A DNA stretch of 64,000 nucleotides from Archivesica marissinica (GCA_014843695.1 CM026387.1:81213128-81277127), one strand, 5' to 3'. Counted from the stretch's first letter, positions 48,222 through 58,910 are shown. The notes: generated by a model not told the origin, from the letters alone. Made by a program: numbers and translations.

Positions 48222-48222
48222 C
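48155..48222. repeat. (TTAG)n microsatellite
   Basis: Tetranucleotide run of TTAG with a few interruptions over about 68 bp. It is not the TTAGGG telomeric repeat. Confidence 0.93.
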
Positions 48223-48424
48223 ATGGGCACTGATATGTTGTAAGGAATATATTGATAGAAATTGAGATTGCTGTATTATTTTGCAATTTTTCCACAATAT
48301 ATTATTAAGAGTTCAGAAAATCATGCAGATTTACCCACTTGTAAATTAACTGTTCTTTGTGAAATGATTATTTGTAAATAACTACATTTACAAAATGGTG
48401 ATTAATCTTTGCACTCTAGTGTCA

Positions 48425-48624
48425 GATAAAATCACTTTTGCAAACAGCATAGAGCCATATCAGACGGCTCAGTATGTGATGTCTGATCAGGCTCTATGTT
48501 GTTTGCTATTCGGATAGTGGAACCAAAACACTTGGCTGAATAACAAACAACATAGATCCTGATCATATGCAGCATTACGCCATGGCTGATCTGGATCTAT
48601 GTTGTTTGCAAATGTGATTTTATT
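48425..48624. mobile_element. About 200-bp double-hairpin MITE-like element
   Basis: Outer ends are inverted (AAAATCACTTTTGCAAACA and TGTTTGCAAATGTGATTTT). Inside are two hairpins in series: GCAAACAGCATAGAGCC pairs with GGCTCTATGTTGTTTGC (48437-48506), and AACAAACAACATAGATCC pairs with GGATCTATGTTGTTTGC (48542-48609). No coding capacity. Confidence 0.8.
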
Positions 48625-49038
48625 TACCCAACAGGCAAAGATTTAAGTGTAAATAGTGGTTTATTAAAGATAACACTACAATAAATATGTATAGGAAATG
48701 TATTTATTATTTCCATTTGAAGAACAAAAACGCATATGACACTCAAGTAACAAGCACAATATCTTGAAATTGGAGACATAATATGTATACCAGTATATGT
48801 AGACGTAGCATACGTTATCATTGCAAAGCGTTAACATTGCATACATAACAAACATAACATAACATATATTTTATTAGGCATTAAATGGTACAAAACACAT
48901 CTATAGCCATCAAAATTAACAAATATGTAAAGTGCAAAGACAATTTACAGAGAAGTTTAAATAATATTATGTTCTCCCTTGTTTTCTATTATAATTAAAA
49001 CTACATGATGAGCTTTAAAGCATAACACTATTAATATT

Positions 49039-52000
49039 TCATATGAGCTCATTAATTGTTCGTTCTCTTTCTTTAGAAGCGAAATGCAAATATTTTGATA
49101 GATTATGAATTAATTTTGGGTTACTAGAGCTCATTAGATTATCAAATTTGTGTAGTGTCGGCCAATGACAAAAATATGGCTTAAAAAGTGTTCTACGTAA
49201 ATCATAGTATTTTGGACAGACCAGTAGGAAGTGAAATTCATTTTCGATTACATTCATAGTACATTGCAAACATTTTCGATCTTCTCTGGGAATATTAACG
49301 TGCCTACCCTTTTCTATCGCTAGATTATGCGAAGATAACCGGAATTTTGTCAGACTAATTCTATATTTATTTATATTTATGATTTTTAGATAGTCCTCTA
49401 GTATGAATTCATGTTTGTATACACTATATGTAGATAGTCTATTTGAGTTATTAATATTGGAGTACCATACTTGTTTATACATATCCAATATTCTAAGTTT
49501 GATCATTTGAAAATTAAAATTATAATTGGTTTGATTTAACCATACATCCGACATTCCTATTTCATTCAATATAGTGTTCACCTGATATGCCCAGTTATTT
49601 CCATTGTATGAGTTATTAATATCAGCATCGTATTTTAGAGTATTATACATATATTTAATTAAGGTGTTATTTTCTAATTTTAATATTTTTAGCCAATGTT
49701 TGATGATAGTTAATTTACGTTGTATTTTCATTGGGTGTCTTCCTAATTCCCCGTATAATCCATCAAGATTTGTAGATTTTTTAACACATAGTATTTTTCG
49801 CATGAATTTACAATGTACAAGCTCTATATTTTTACAGTCATGATAACCAAATACTTCTGAACTATAGCTTAATATTGAACCTACCATACTATCAAATAAT
49901 TTACATTTTTCGGATATAGATAATTCTAATTGGTTGAATACTATGAATAAATTGTGTAATGCGTATAATGAGTGCTGCGCAAGTTTCTGTTGGGTACGAA
50001 CCCAATGGCCATTTTTAAACAAATGTATCCCTAAATACTTAAACGATTTTACTACTTCTAAAACTGTATTATTAAGAATAAAATCATGAGATGTATGTCG
50101 TCCTAGTTCAAATATCATAATCTTTGTCTTTTTGGTATTGACTGTTAGACCCCAAGTTGTGCAGTACGTGTGTAAGTCGCTTAACATAGACTGAAGTGCT
50201 TCCGGAGTATGTGCAAATATTGCAGCATCATCCGCAAATAATAATATATACAATTTCATATCATCTAACGTAAATAAACCGTCGATGTTATTATCTATGT
50301 TATTTACAATATCATTAACAAAGAATAGAAATAGCAAACTTGAACTCCGATCACCTTGTTTTGCTCCTATATTGGATTCGAAAAATGGAGAAAGATTTTT
50401 ATTAAACCTGACAGCTGCCTTAACGGCGCTATACATATTCTTCATAGCATTTACGTATTTAGAGCTAACTTGTTCACGTAGTAATTTATTAAATATAAAC
50501 GATCTTTCAAGTTTGTCGAAACATTTTTCGAAATCGATAAAGGCTACATAGAGCTTCTTATGAGAATTTAGTGTTTTTGCAATAATAGAATGTAACATGA
50601 ATATGCAGTCTGCAGTCGATTTTCCCTTTTGAAATCCATATTGGTTATCTATAATTTTCTTGTGTTTAATAGACCATTTTGTTAAACGGTTTAATAATAC
50701 CTGTGAGTAAATTTTTGAGATAATATTTATTAATGTTATACCTCTATAATTTTTGGGATCCTCAATGTGTCCCCCTTTGAACACTGGAACTATAATACCC
50801 GATCCCCAAGACTTTGGATATTCTCCATTTTGAAAGATTCTATTGAACAGTGCTAATATTAGAGGCGAGATTTCAGGAAATGAGATTTTATATATTTCTG
50901 CAATTATTGAATCTAGACCACTGCTTTTATTATTTTGAGAATAAACAGCGTCCTTAATTTCTAACATTGTGATTTCCTGATCGAGATCATCATCTTGAAT
51001 GTCAGAGTTTATATTTATATGTTCTGGTGTTTCCTCGTTGCCGGTACTGTATAATGTTTTAAAATGGTTATATAAATCTGTTGTATTTAGATTTATTGCT
51101 GTTGGGCGCTTTTTCATATACCGACTCTTTACCTTCTTCCAAAAGTTTCGTGGTTGGGATTTACTTAGGTTTTTTAATGTTTGCTTTTGCTTTATATTAT
51201 AATTATTTTTTTGAGTTCGTTTTATACGATTATACTGTGCCTTACAATTGATATATTCTTGCCTCAATTGAATATCAACTTTATTTCTTATAAAAGCGTT
51301 TCTAGCAAATTTGAACCTCAATCTTGCATTATAGCAGTCAATGTTGAACCTCAATCTTGCATTATAGCAGTCAATGTTGAACCTCAATCTTGCATTATAG
51401 CAGTCAATGTTGAACCACGGTTTCTTATTATATCCCTTGTATGAATTTATATTAGGATTAATTTTACGTGTTTTTCCAAATACATGTTTTGTACAGTCAT
51501 ATAGAATATCAGTAAAGGCATCTGCTATTGAATCAATATTATCATTATTGTGAATATCATCGATCAGACAGGAAATATCATCTTTGTTGGTAAACAATGT
51601 TTGTTGAAATTCATTTACTTTCGACTCATCCCAGTTTATAAATGTCTCCGTGCCTACCGAATTAGTGTTACTTGTCTGTTGTTGATTCATCGTAATATTT
51701 AATGTCAATCCAGAATGGTCTGAAAACTCATTTGTTTGCAATATACAAAAATCAGAAACACAATGAAAATCATCAATATTTAACAATAGGTAATCCACGA
51801 CACTTGACCCATTTAATGAATGGAATGTATAATCTCCTATATCTCGGTCGCTATGTAGACGACCGTTACCTATAACAAACGAAGTTGAATGGCAGAGCTC
51901 AATCAAGCGTCGGCCGTGATTATCGGTCACATGATCCTTCGAAACACGTGGAGGTATGTTTACAACATTTGACAGTTGGTTGTCATTATCAATATACATG

Positions 52001-52524
52001 TCATAATCTAACAAATCAGATGAATTAGAAGTACGACTATTTAAATCTCCAATGACGAAGCATTTTCCTAGTAACTTATATTTTTCTAGACCCGATTCTA
52101 TTTCTTCAAAGAAGTCAAAATTGTTGGTATCAATTACGGTAGAATTATTGGGCGGAATATACGTACAACAAATATAAACATTCTCCTGAAATTCAAATAA
52201 ATCTTTACATAGTTCGACCCATATAATTCCATTTTGGATTTTTTCTATGATCTTTATACTGTTTCTAAGTGATTGTTTATAGTATATACTTATTCCACCG
52301 CTATATCGTCCTTTACGGATGTTAGCAGTTTTATTTCCATGCAAATGTTCACTGTCATAGTCACTTATGTCAAGATTAATATGTGTATTATTTGAAATCC
52401 ATGTTTCCGATAAAAATATGATATCATAATTTTTAATGTTGTTAATGAAATCTGGGTCTAGTATTTTACGAGCTAACCCATTCACGTTCCATGATATGAT
52501 TTTTAAGTCCTTCTCTTGACATCT
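49039..52524 (-). CDS. LINE A ORF2: endonuclease and reverse transcriptase
   Basis: The open frame begins right after ORF1's TAG with RCQEKDLKIISWNVNGLAR; the first ATG-like start is a GTG at 52485, giving 1,148 codons. Endonuclease residues seen: IISWNVNGL, FLSETW, GDLNSR, and SDHSGL near residue 255. RT: KNYRGITLINIISKIYSQVL, QYGFQKGKSTADCIF, motif A YVAFIDFEKCFDKL, motif C LLFADDAAI. C-terminal knuckle CLQCTMNVIENEFHFLLVC. The 11-residue block FNIDCYNARLR is repeated three times near residue 365. All catalytic motifs are intact, so this copy may be young. Confidence 0.95.
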   Translation of the reverse strand, partial: RCQEKDLKIISWNVNGLARKILDPDFINNIKNYDIIFLSETWISNNTHINLDISDYDSEHLHGNKTANIRKGRYSGGISIYYKQSLRNSIKIIEKIQNGIIWVELCKDLFEFQENVYICCTYIPPNNSTVIDTNNFDFFEEIESGLEKYKLLGKCFVIGDLNSRTSNSSDLLDYDMYIDNDNQLSNVVNIPPRVSKDHVTDNHGRRLIELCHSTSFVIGNGRLHSDRDIGDYTFHSLNGSSVVDYLLLNIDDFHCVSDFCILQTNEFSDHSGLTLNITMNQQQTSNTNSVGTETFINWDESKVNEFQQTLFTNKDDISCLIDDIHNNDNIDSIADAFTDILYDCTKHVFGKTRKINPNINSYKGYNKKPWFNIDCYNARLRFNIDCYNARLRFNIDCYNARLRFKFARNAFIRNKVDIQLRQEYINCKAQYNRIKRTQKNNYNIKQKQTLKNLSKSQPRNFWKKVKSRYMKKRPTAINLNTTDLYNHFKTLYSTGNEETPEHININSDIQDDDLDQEITMLEIKDAVYSQNNKSSGLDSIIAEIYKISFPEISPLILALFNRIFQNGEYPKSWGSGIIVPVFKGGHIEDPKNYRGITLINIISKIYSQVLLNRLTKWSIKHKKIIDNQYGFQKGKSTADCIFMLHSIIAKTLNSHKKLYVAFIDFEKCFDKLERSFIFNKLLREQVSSKYVNAMKNMYSAVKAAVRFNKNLSPFFESNIGAKQGDRSSSLLFLFFVNDIVNNIDNNIDGLFTLDDMKLYILLFADDAAIFAHTPEALQSMLSDLHTYCTTWGLTVNTKKTKIMIFELGRHTSHDFILNNTVLEVVKSFKYLGIHLFKNGHWVRTQQKLAQHSLYALHNLFIVFNQLELSISEKCKLFDSMVGSILSYSSEVFGYHDCKNIELVHCKFMRKILCVKKSTNLDGLYGELGRHPMKIQRKLTIIKHWLKILKLENNTLIKYMYNTLKYDADINNSYNGNNWAYQVNTILNEIGMSDVWLNQTNYNFNFQMIKLRILDMYKQVWYSNINNSNRLSTYSVYKHEFILEDYLKIININKYRISLTKFRLSSHNLAIEKGRHVNIPREDRKCLQCTMNVIENEFHFLLVCPKYYDLRRTLFKPYFCHWPTLHKFDNLMSSSNPKLIHNLSKYLHFASKERERTINELI
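51311..51409 (-). repeat. 33-bp in-frame triplication inside LINE A ORF2
   Basis: Three perfect 33-bp copies starting at 51311, 51344 and 51377, each containing TTGAACCTCAATCTTGCATT. In the protein they give three tandem FNIDCYNARLR blocks between endonuclease and RT. The frame is preserved. Confidence 0.97.
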
Positions 52525-53653
52525 CTATATCTCGGGATTTACACAATCGATCACTTTCCCATCCAGGTATTTCATTGTTAATTTATTGTTCACGTATAAC
52601 TTTGTACCTACTATGCGAGCTCTATCTCCACGTGCTCCCATGGTTTTCGTGTATTCGTACAGTGCCTTTCTGGCATCCCTGTACTGTTGAGGCGATTGTA
52701 TACCCACTCCTTGATTTTGTATCTTGAGCGCATTCTTGATGACCTCATCATAAGATTGAAATCGAACTGCTTCTCGGTCTGGATAATGTTGGAACTTAGC
52801 CACTATTGGACGTGTTTTTTTTGCAAGATCACCACCTAGCCTGTGGACTCGTTCAAATTGCATGTTTGTTGTGTCGATTTGCAATGTGTCAGAAATTAGT
52901 CCTTTAATTAATTTCTCACATCTATCTGGTTGTGGATCCTCACCTACTTTCGGTCTTGGTGGTTCTTGTAGGCCGTAAAATATGAGGTTATCTCTCATGG
53001 ATCTAGCTTCTAGTTCTAGCAGTTTGTCGTTTGCTTTTTCTTCACGTGTTATGTACTCCTTAATAGTTTTATCCATGTTGGTACACATTGTCTGTAGTTT
53101 CTTAATATCCCCCTTGGAATTATTCAGGTCAGCTTGTTGGGTTTCAAACCCTTTGTTTATAAAGGTCATTGACTGTTCTATATCATTGACTTTAGTGTCC
53201 AATGCACATATTTTAGTTTCCATCTCCGAAACCTTCAAACTCATATTCCACTAACAGTTCAATTTGGTCGATTTTTGGAAGAGATGCTTTAATAGTTTTA
53301 ACATCCTCTATCAGTGTTACCGCCCAGTTCGGTGGAGTTGTCGGTCCTTGTGGCAACGAAAATACGCTCGGTGTTTGAGGGGATTGCATATTCTGTAGTG
53401 TATGAATGCCAAACGGGATTTGTTGCCCGATGTTCATTGTTGGTGTAGTAGATGGGTTCATGACTGAGTGTACATAGTCTTGACTAACCTGGTATAAATC
53501 TGGGATAGAACATGTCACGCTCGTTGCGTTCGAACTATGCACAGGTAAAATATGGCCGTCATTGTCAGATCCAGGTGAACTGCTGGCTTTTCTTTTGTCA
53601 GTCTGTTTTAGTCTTTTCCTTTCCTTTTTTGACAGATTTTGTTGGTCTGACAT
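52525..53653 (-). CDS. LINE A ORF1 (nucleic-acid chaperone-like), one frameshift
   Basis: The first frame (53653-53213) starts MSDQQNLSKKERKRLKQTDK, basic then Ser/Pro/Thr-rich. A second, overlapping frame (from about 53244 to 52525) carries a heptad-rich coiled coil (VSEMETKICALDTKVNDIEQ) and an RRM-like block RDNLIFYGLQE with FERVHRLGG, as in L1-type ORF1 proteins. The two overlap by about 30 bp, so one frameshift (mutation, error or programmed) separates head and body. It ends VNPEI-TAG. About 350 codons in total. Confidence 0.85.
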
Positions 53654-53774
53654 GTAGATTTTATCAAATGTTATCCTGGCACAAAATTATTTTCCACATT
53701 ATCCTTTAAATATGTTAAAAAGTCCAAAAAACACAGAGCTAAAAATCAATTGCCTCGCACTTTACATGTCACGT

Positions 53775-54774
53775 NNNNNNNNNNNNNNNNNNNNNNNNNN
53801 NNNNNNNNNNNNNNNNNNNNNNNNNNNNNNNNNNNNNNNNNNNNNNNNNNNNNNNNNNNNNNNNNNNNNNNNNNNNNNNNNNNNNNNNNNNNNNNNNNNN
53901 NNNNNNNNNNNNNNNNNNNNNNNNNNNNNNNNNNNNNNNNNNNNNNNNNNNNNNNNNNNNNNNNNNNNNNNNNNNNNNNNNNNNNNNNNNNNNNNNNNNN
54001 NNNNNNNNNNNNNNNNNNNNNNNNNNNNNNNNNNNNNNNNNNNNNNNNNNNNNNNNNNNNNNNNNNNNNNNNNNNNNNNNNNNNNNNNNNNNNNNNNNNN
54101 NNNNNNNNNNNNNNNNNNNNNNNNNNNNNNNNNNNNNNNNNNNNNNNNNNNNNNNNNNNNNNNNNNNNNNNNNNNNNNNNNNNNNNNNNNNNNNNNNNNN
54201 NNNNNNNNNNNNNNNNNNNNNNNNNNNNNNNNNNNNNNNNNNNNNNNNNNNNNNNNNNNNNNNNNNNNNNNNNNNNNNNNNNNNNNNNNNNNNNNNNNNN
54301 NNNNNNNNNNNNNNNNNNNNNNNNNNNNNNNNNNNNNNNNNNNNNNNNNNNNNNNNNNNNNNNNNNNNNNNNNNNNNNNNNNNNNNNNNNNNNNNNNNNN
54401 NNNNNNNNNNNNNNNNNNNNNNNNNNNNNNNNNNNNNNNNNNNNNNNNNNNNNNNNNNNNNNNNNNNNNNNNNNNNNNNNNNNNNNNNNNNNNNNNNNNN
54501 NNNNNNNNNNNNNNNNNNNNNNNNNNNNNNNNNNNNNNNNNNNNNNNNNNNNNNNNNNNNNNNNNNNNNNNNNNNNNNNNNNNNNNNNNNNNNNNNNNNN
54601 NNNNNNNNNNNNNNNNNNNNNNNNNNNNNNNNNNNNNNNNNNNNNNNNNNNNNNNNNNNNNNNNNNNNNNNNNNNNNNNNNNNNNNNNNNNNNNNNNNNN
54701 NNNNNNNNNNNNNNNNNNNNNNNNNNNNNNNNNNNNNNNNNNNNNNNNNNNNNNNNNNNNNNNNNNNNNNNNNN
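53775..54774. other. Assembly gap, exactly 1,000 N
   Basis: A run of exactly 1,000 N, the usual placeholder for a gap of unknown size. The flanks are the 5' side of LINE A and the endonuclease of LINE B, so the missing sequence is probably the rest of LINE B's ORF2 and more. Open frames through it are meaningless. Confidence 0.99.
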
Positions 54775-55112
54775 TACATGTTAAATATAGATACATTTCT
54801 ATCGTTAATATTTAACTCTATATTAATCAGACGGCCTGCTATAATCTCATTATAACACATGTTACTATTTGATAAAGATAAAGACTTATTAAACAGCATC
54901 GCTACTCCTGCCCTATTACTTTTGTTTCCGCTAAAAAAAGCTGCTCCATTCCACTCACTTTTCCATTTGTCAATAATATTGGGTGTTGAATGTGTTTCTT
55001 GTAATAAGCATATAGAATAATTTTTATCTTTTAACCATTGAAATATGTGCTGCCTTTTTTTGTAACTATCTAAACCTCGCACGTTAAGAGAACATATTGA
55101 GATAGTTTCCAG
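54775..55112 (-). pseudogene. LINE B ORF2, endonuclease N-terminus only
   Basis: The frame reads ISICSLNVRGLDSYKKRQ, then YSICLLQETHSTPNII, EWNGAAFFSGNKSNRAGVAM, and stops at the N gap after about 105 codons. N, LQETH and the W..FFS..S.RAGV pattern identify an L1/Tx1-clade endonuclease. I cannot say whether the gene is intact beyond the gap. Confidence 0.85.
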
Positions 55113-57044
55113 ATAAGGTTTTGTTAATATTTAGTAAGAAGCGTGACATTGGGGACGATCTGCTAGAGAAAAGAATGTTCATATTAGTGTGAAAAAAGTA
55201 ACAAAAATAAGTTAAATAGAAGAGATCTAGTATAGGCGACTAATAATAGTTCTAGTAAAATTCTATGTATTCTGTACTATATATTTTTGTTCAAACAAAC
55301 AGATTCGTGATTAATTTTTATATACATCCCAAAATATTTAAATCCTACAAACTACGATAAGCGTTTTATAGAATAATCATACCATACTCATATTCTTACA
55401 AGAGTAATTAATATGTGTATAGTTTCATCGTGATATTATGTTCTATAAACAAACGAAAACGTAAGTAAAAACCGTATGTTATATACCGGTTCAACAAAAC
55501 TGATTCATAGTAAAACTTTTTTACATTCAAATTACTAAAACTTACAAAAGTATGATAAGCATGTTGAGAATATTTGACAAAGGTGCGTCGAAATCACAAT
55601 GCGATTTTTTGTATATGAATGTTGTATACTGTTCAAAACCCTACACATATAATTTAAAATGTACGCTCTACATGTTTAATGTGTGCAGTATAGCAATGTA
55701 AGTCACTACCAACTAGCATTACTTCACAGTACTCTGTTTCAGTATGAAACAGTCTGAAACACATACCATTCGCATATTCTTACATTGCTATTTAATATGC
55801 ATATTTTCATCATGATATTATACATAGTATATGCTTTATAAACAAAATGAAAGCACAAAACAAAACAGTATGTTACATGGCAGTCGAAGTAATAACTTGG
55901 TATCGGCATTATTTTAATGTTTTTCAGCTTTTTAGCAACACTGTAAGTATACAAATGTATTATAATTGTATTGAGAAATGTTTGATATTGCTAGCATATT
56001 ATTTTGCATTAAAATTTTAGAAAAAGTAGATGCAATGATAGACCAGAATAATTTAATAACGGCGTTGTCTTCAAATATGTGGCAGCAGAAAAAAACAAAA
56101 AAACAATTAAAATAGAATTTAAAAAATGATGTACATGTGTTTTATTATCCAAAGTGTGTCACCTCGACTGATGTACCATACTGTATAAAACACATACCGC
56201 ATGCTAATTAGGATAGGTACTCCACAAACAAACCTTTTCCTAAGGTAGAACATATACAAGTTGTTCTATGCTATGTCAATATATCATACAACACAATTCC
56301 ATACAGTATTATTTTGTATATGATTTTCATATACCGTTTAAATATCATGTAATAGACTATTTTACTATTGAGTATAAAAGTGTTTCAATGTTAAACTCGA
56401 CATTACAGCATTAATATTAAACTGTTTACAATATACATATGTTTAGCTTACTATCGATTATGATACGTCAATACAAAAAATGTCCTATGATCAACTTCCA
56501 ACCCCACCCCCAGATAAAGACATCAAGTGTCAATAACAATCGATAAAATGTGCATTGTTGGGGCAGTGTGCCTCGTACTAACAGGTGATAGGGGAGAAAA
56601 AACATTCTCAAAATCACATACAGTAAAAGATTCAGCGAAATTTGTTTTTAAGTTAATTGGTTTTATAAGAAAACACACACACAAAACTCAAACAGCAATC
56701 AGTACTTCAGTATCACAGTATCATAGTATCATCATAATGCTAGTGTGTTAACTTGTGCGGGCTATTCGATATCAAACTTCCAAGTTTATTTTTACTAACA
56801 TTTTACAACGTTATGTGATAGTATTGTTGTACACTACTGGTAGTATATATATACTTCAAGTGATATATTGCATCTGAATTATTGTTCAATCGTGCTAAAA
56901 AAAAGACGCGTTAATTTTACATTTGATAGGTTTGTTCCATTGTCTCATACCGTTAAAATCAGTTAGGCGCAGTACATCTTTACCAACAGTTTATAACATT
57001 TGTAAGTAGACACATATGTTCTTAAGTCATTTGTTTCACTTTTG
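55113..57044. repeat. LINE B inter-ORF region with diverged tandem repeats of about 390 bp
   Basis: 1.9 kb of AT-rich DNA without long frames between ORF1 and the endonuclease. Blocks around 55381-55490 and 55765-55880 share CATATTCTTAC, TCATGATATTAT, TTATAAACAAA and a GTATGTTA-ATA series in the same order, offset about 385-395 bp. A similar offset links 55544 and 55942. Weaker echoes lie near 56340 and 56985. Confidence 0.55.
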
Positions 57045-58065
57045 TTATATTTTGGTTTCATCATTGTGACTAACAACAACTTTGATTGGTTCAGTTTGTT
57101 TAATTTTCCTTGGCCTTTCTATCTCTTGCCACGGAAGATCAAACCAGTTTTGATACTCTGAGAATCGGACGTGATGAATGCTTCCTGTTTTATTCTCATA
57201 GAATATTTTGCCGTTTCTAGTCCACACTGATTTTATGTCGTCGCTCATTTTATTCTTAACGCACATAAATGCATCCTGATTCAGGCCAGTCAAATCCTCT
57301 GTGATGAACATCTGAGACCCCTTGAAATTTCTGAGGTTATTCATCACCGTATTCTTTGAAAATCGTGATATAAATGTAACTATCACTTGTCTCTTTTTAT
57401 GTGGCTTATTTGGACCAAGTCTGTGAGCTATATCGATATCGTCGTGGCTCAGTTGTATTTGAGGAATTTTCCCATTCAGTGCCTTGATGACTTTCTGTGT
57501 TGTTTGATAAGCATTCTCATGTTTATCTTCTTCAGGAATGCCGTTGATTCTAATGTTGTTTGAACGGCTGTATTGTTCTATGTCATTCATATATTCATTT
57601 GCTTGATTACTAGTTTTTTCTACTTTTATTCGTAGATCGTTGTTCTCTTCCTTTTGAGTTTCGATCGTCTTGTTCAGTTGTATGATCTCTTCTTTTAGGT
57701 TATCATTGTCTTGTTCTTTTTGAAACACATTACTTTCTAGTATTTCTACTTTCCGTATCACAGACTGCAGTAATTCTTCTTTCATCTGTTTAATCATTTC
57801 ACGAATCATGTCTATTAAGTGTCCATCATCCTTTGTCATGACGTTGTTCAGTTTTTTATTTATCTGTGACAGATCGGCACGTATTTTGGTCAAGTCTTCT
57901 TAACTGTTTTCAGTGGTTTCAACCTTTTTAGTCTTTTTCTTGTTGGGTTGTTTTTTTACTAGGCGGTGTATTAACACTCGAGTCAAGTTCGCTAACACTG
58001 CTAATTTCACTTCTACCTCTCTTCCTATCATCTTTGTCAAGTGGTGTCTTGTCTGCCATTTTATC
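57045..58065 (-). pseudogene. LINE B ORF1 (L1-type, transposase_22-like), 5' end broken
   Basis: The main frame 57893-57045 (282 codons) has a coiled coil (VEILESNVFQKEQDNDNLKE), the block YSRSNNIRINGIPEE, and DIDIAHRLGPNKPHKKRQ, then a C-terminal domain with GLNQDAFMCVKNKM and RNGKIFYENK. The likely original start is ATG near 58059 (MADKTPLDKDDRKRGRSEIS); a frameshift in an A-run and a TAA before 57893 separate it from the body. Known family role: RNA-binding trimeric chaperone in the L1 RNP. Confidence 0.85.
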
Positions 58066-58305
58066 GCGTACAGACAGTATTTGGTGAAATGAAAATCGAC
58101 CGTGACCCGTGTAATAGTTCCCTTTGTTTGAACAAAAGCAATAGCTACCGATAAATCAAAATGGCGTCGCCCATAGCGATCTTAGCTTATCTACATGGTT
58201 TATTGAATAGGTTTATAAAGTTTTCCATGTGTGTTTTATCTTTTAAAACTCTGGTTTCAAAGAAGAAAACAGTTACCATATAATAAAATCCACAAAATAA
58301 TCAAT

Positions 58306-58910
58306 TTAATGTTCACTAATTAACAGAAAAAACACATTTTCTTGGAAAATTATCAGATTTCTTTTGTTTACGTCCGTCATGCAAGGGAGGTCACTCTTTC
58401 CATTTATACCATTTGCAATTAATTTTTGAAATACTTGTGCTCTAGGTAAGTTATCAAACGCGCGGGAAAAATCTACGTATAATTTACGTTTATGTGCATG
58501 AAGAAGATCAATTAGAAATTTAAGTGTAAATACATGGTCAATAGTAGAATGATCCTTTCTGAAACCTGCTTGGTTTTTATGAATAATATTATTTTCTTCA
58601 CTAAATTTAGTTAATCGGTCATTCAAAACAGAGGTGAACAATTTGCCAAGACAGCTTAACATAGTAATTGGTCTGTAGTTTTCGGGGGCCATGGGGTTTC
58701 CTTTACCTTTATAGATAGGGATAATATAACCTTCAGACCATGTACTAGGGATAAGGCCTGTATCTAAAATAAGATTAAACAGCTTTGTGTAGATTGGAAG
58801 CATAACATCTTTGGTCGATTTAATATATTCGTTACATATATTGTCAGATTTACTGGAAGCCTTGCCATTCTTGCACTTATTTATCATATTATCAATTTCT
58901 AGTATTGTAA
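58306..58910 (-). pseudogene. LINE C reverse-transcriptase fragment
   Basis: About 190 codons with GYIIPIYKGKGNPMAPENYR, PITMLSCLGKLFTSVLNDRL, NQAGFRKDHSTIDHVFTL and motif A LYVDFSRAFDNL, from which two or three residues after LYV seem lost. It ends abruptly after FQKLIANGINGKSD. The sequence type differs from both LINE A and the L1/Tx1-like elements (more like a CR1/I-type RT), so it is a third family, heavily truncated. No motif C. Confidence 0.85.

Larger units (their letters stand above)
48843..53700 (-). mobile_element. LINE A: near-intact non-LTR retrotransposon
   Basis: Minus-strand element with ORF1 (53653-52525), ORF2 (52524-49039) and an AT-rich 3' UTR holding AATAAAA and ending in TATGTTATGTTATG-type simple repeats near 48843. 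ORF2 has an apurinic-type endonuclease, reverse transcriptase and a C-terminal CCHC. Clade is uncertain; RT spacing and the NYRGITLINIISKIYSQVL block suggest a CR1/L2/Jockey-like group with an L1-style coiled-coil ORF1. It sits in the first intron seen (upstream of exon 1) in the same orientation as the gene. Confidence 0.93.
54775..58080 (-). mobile_element. LINE B: L1/Tx1-like element, cut by the assembly gap
   Basis: Minus-strand element with 5' region near 58.08 kb, a damaged ORF1, a 1.9-kb AT-rich middle and the start of ORF2 (endonuclease), which runs into the gap at 54775. The endonuclease and ORF1 types differ from LINE A, so this is a separate family. RT, if present, is in the gap. 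Confidence 0.85.

Noticed and set aside
48155..48222. Telomere-like repeat
   Set aside because: The unit is TTAG, not TTAGGG, short and interrupted; an ordinary microsatellite.
53712..55082. Open frames of 344-437 codons across 53.7-55.1 kb
   Set aside because: They run through 1,000 N; only the short endonuclease portion right of 54774 is real sequence.
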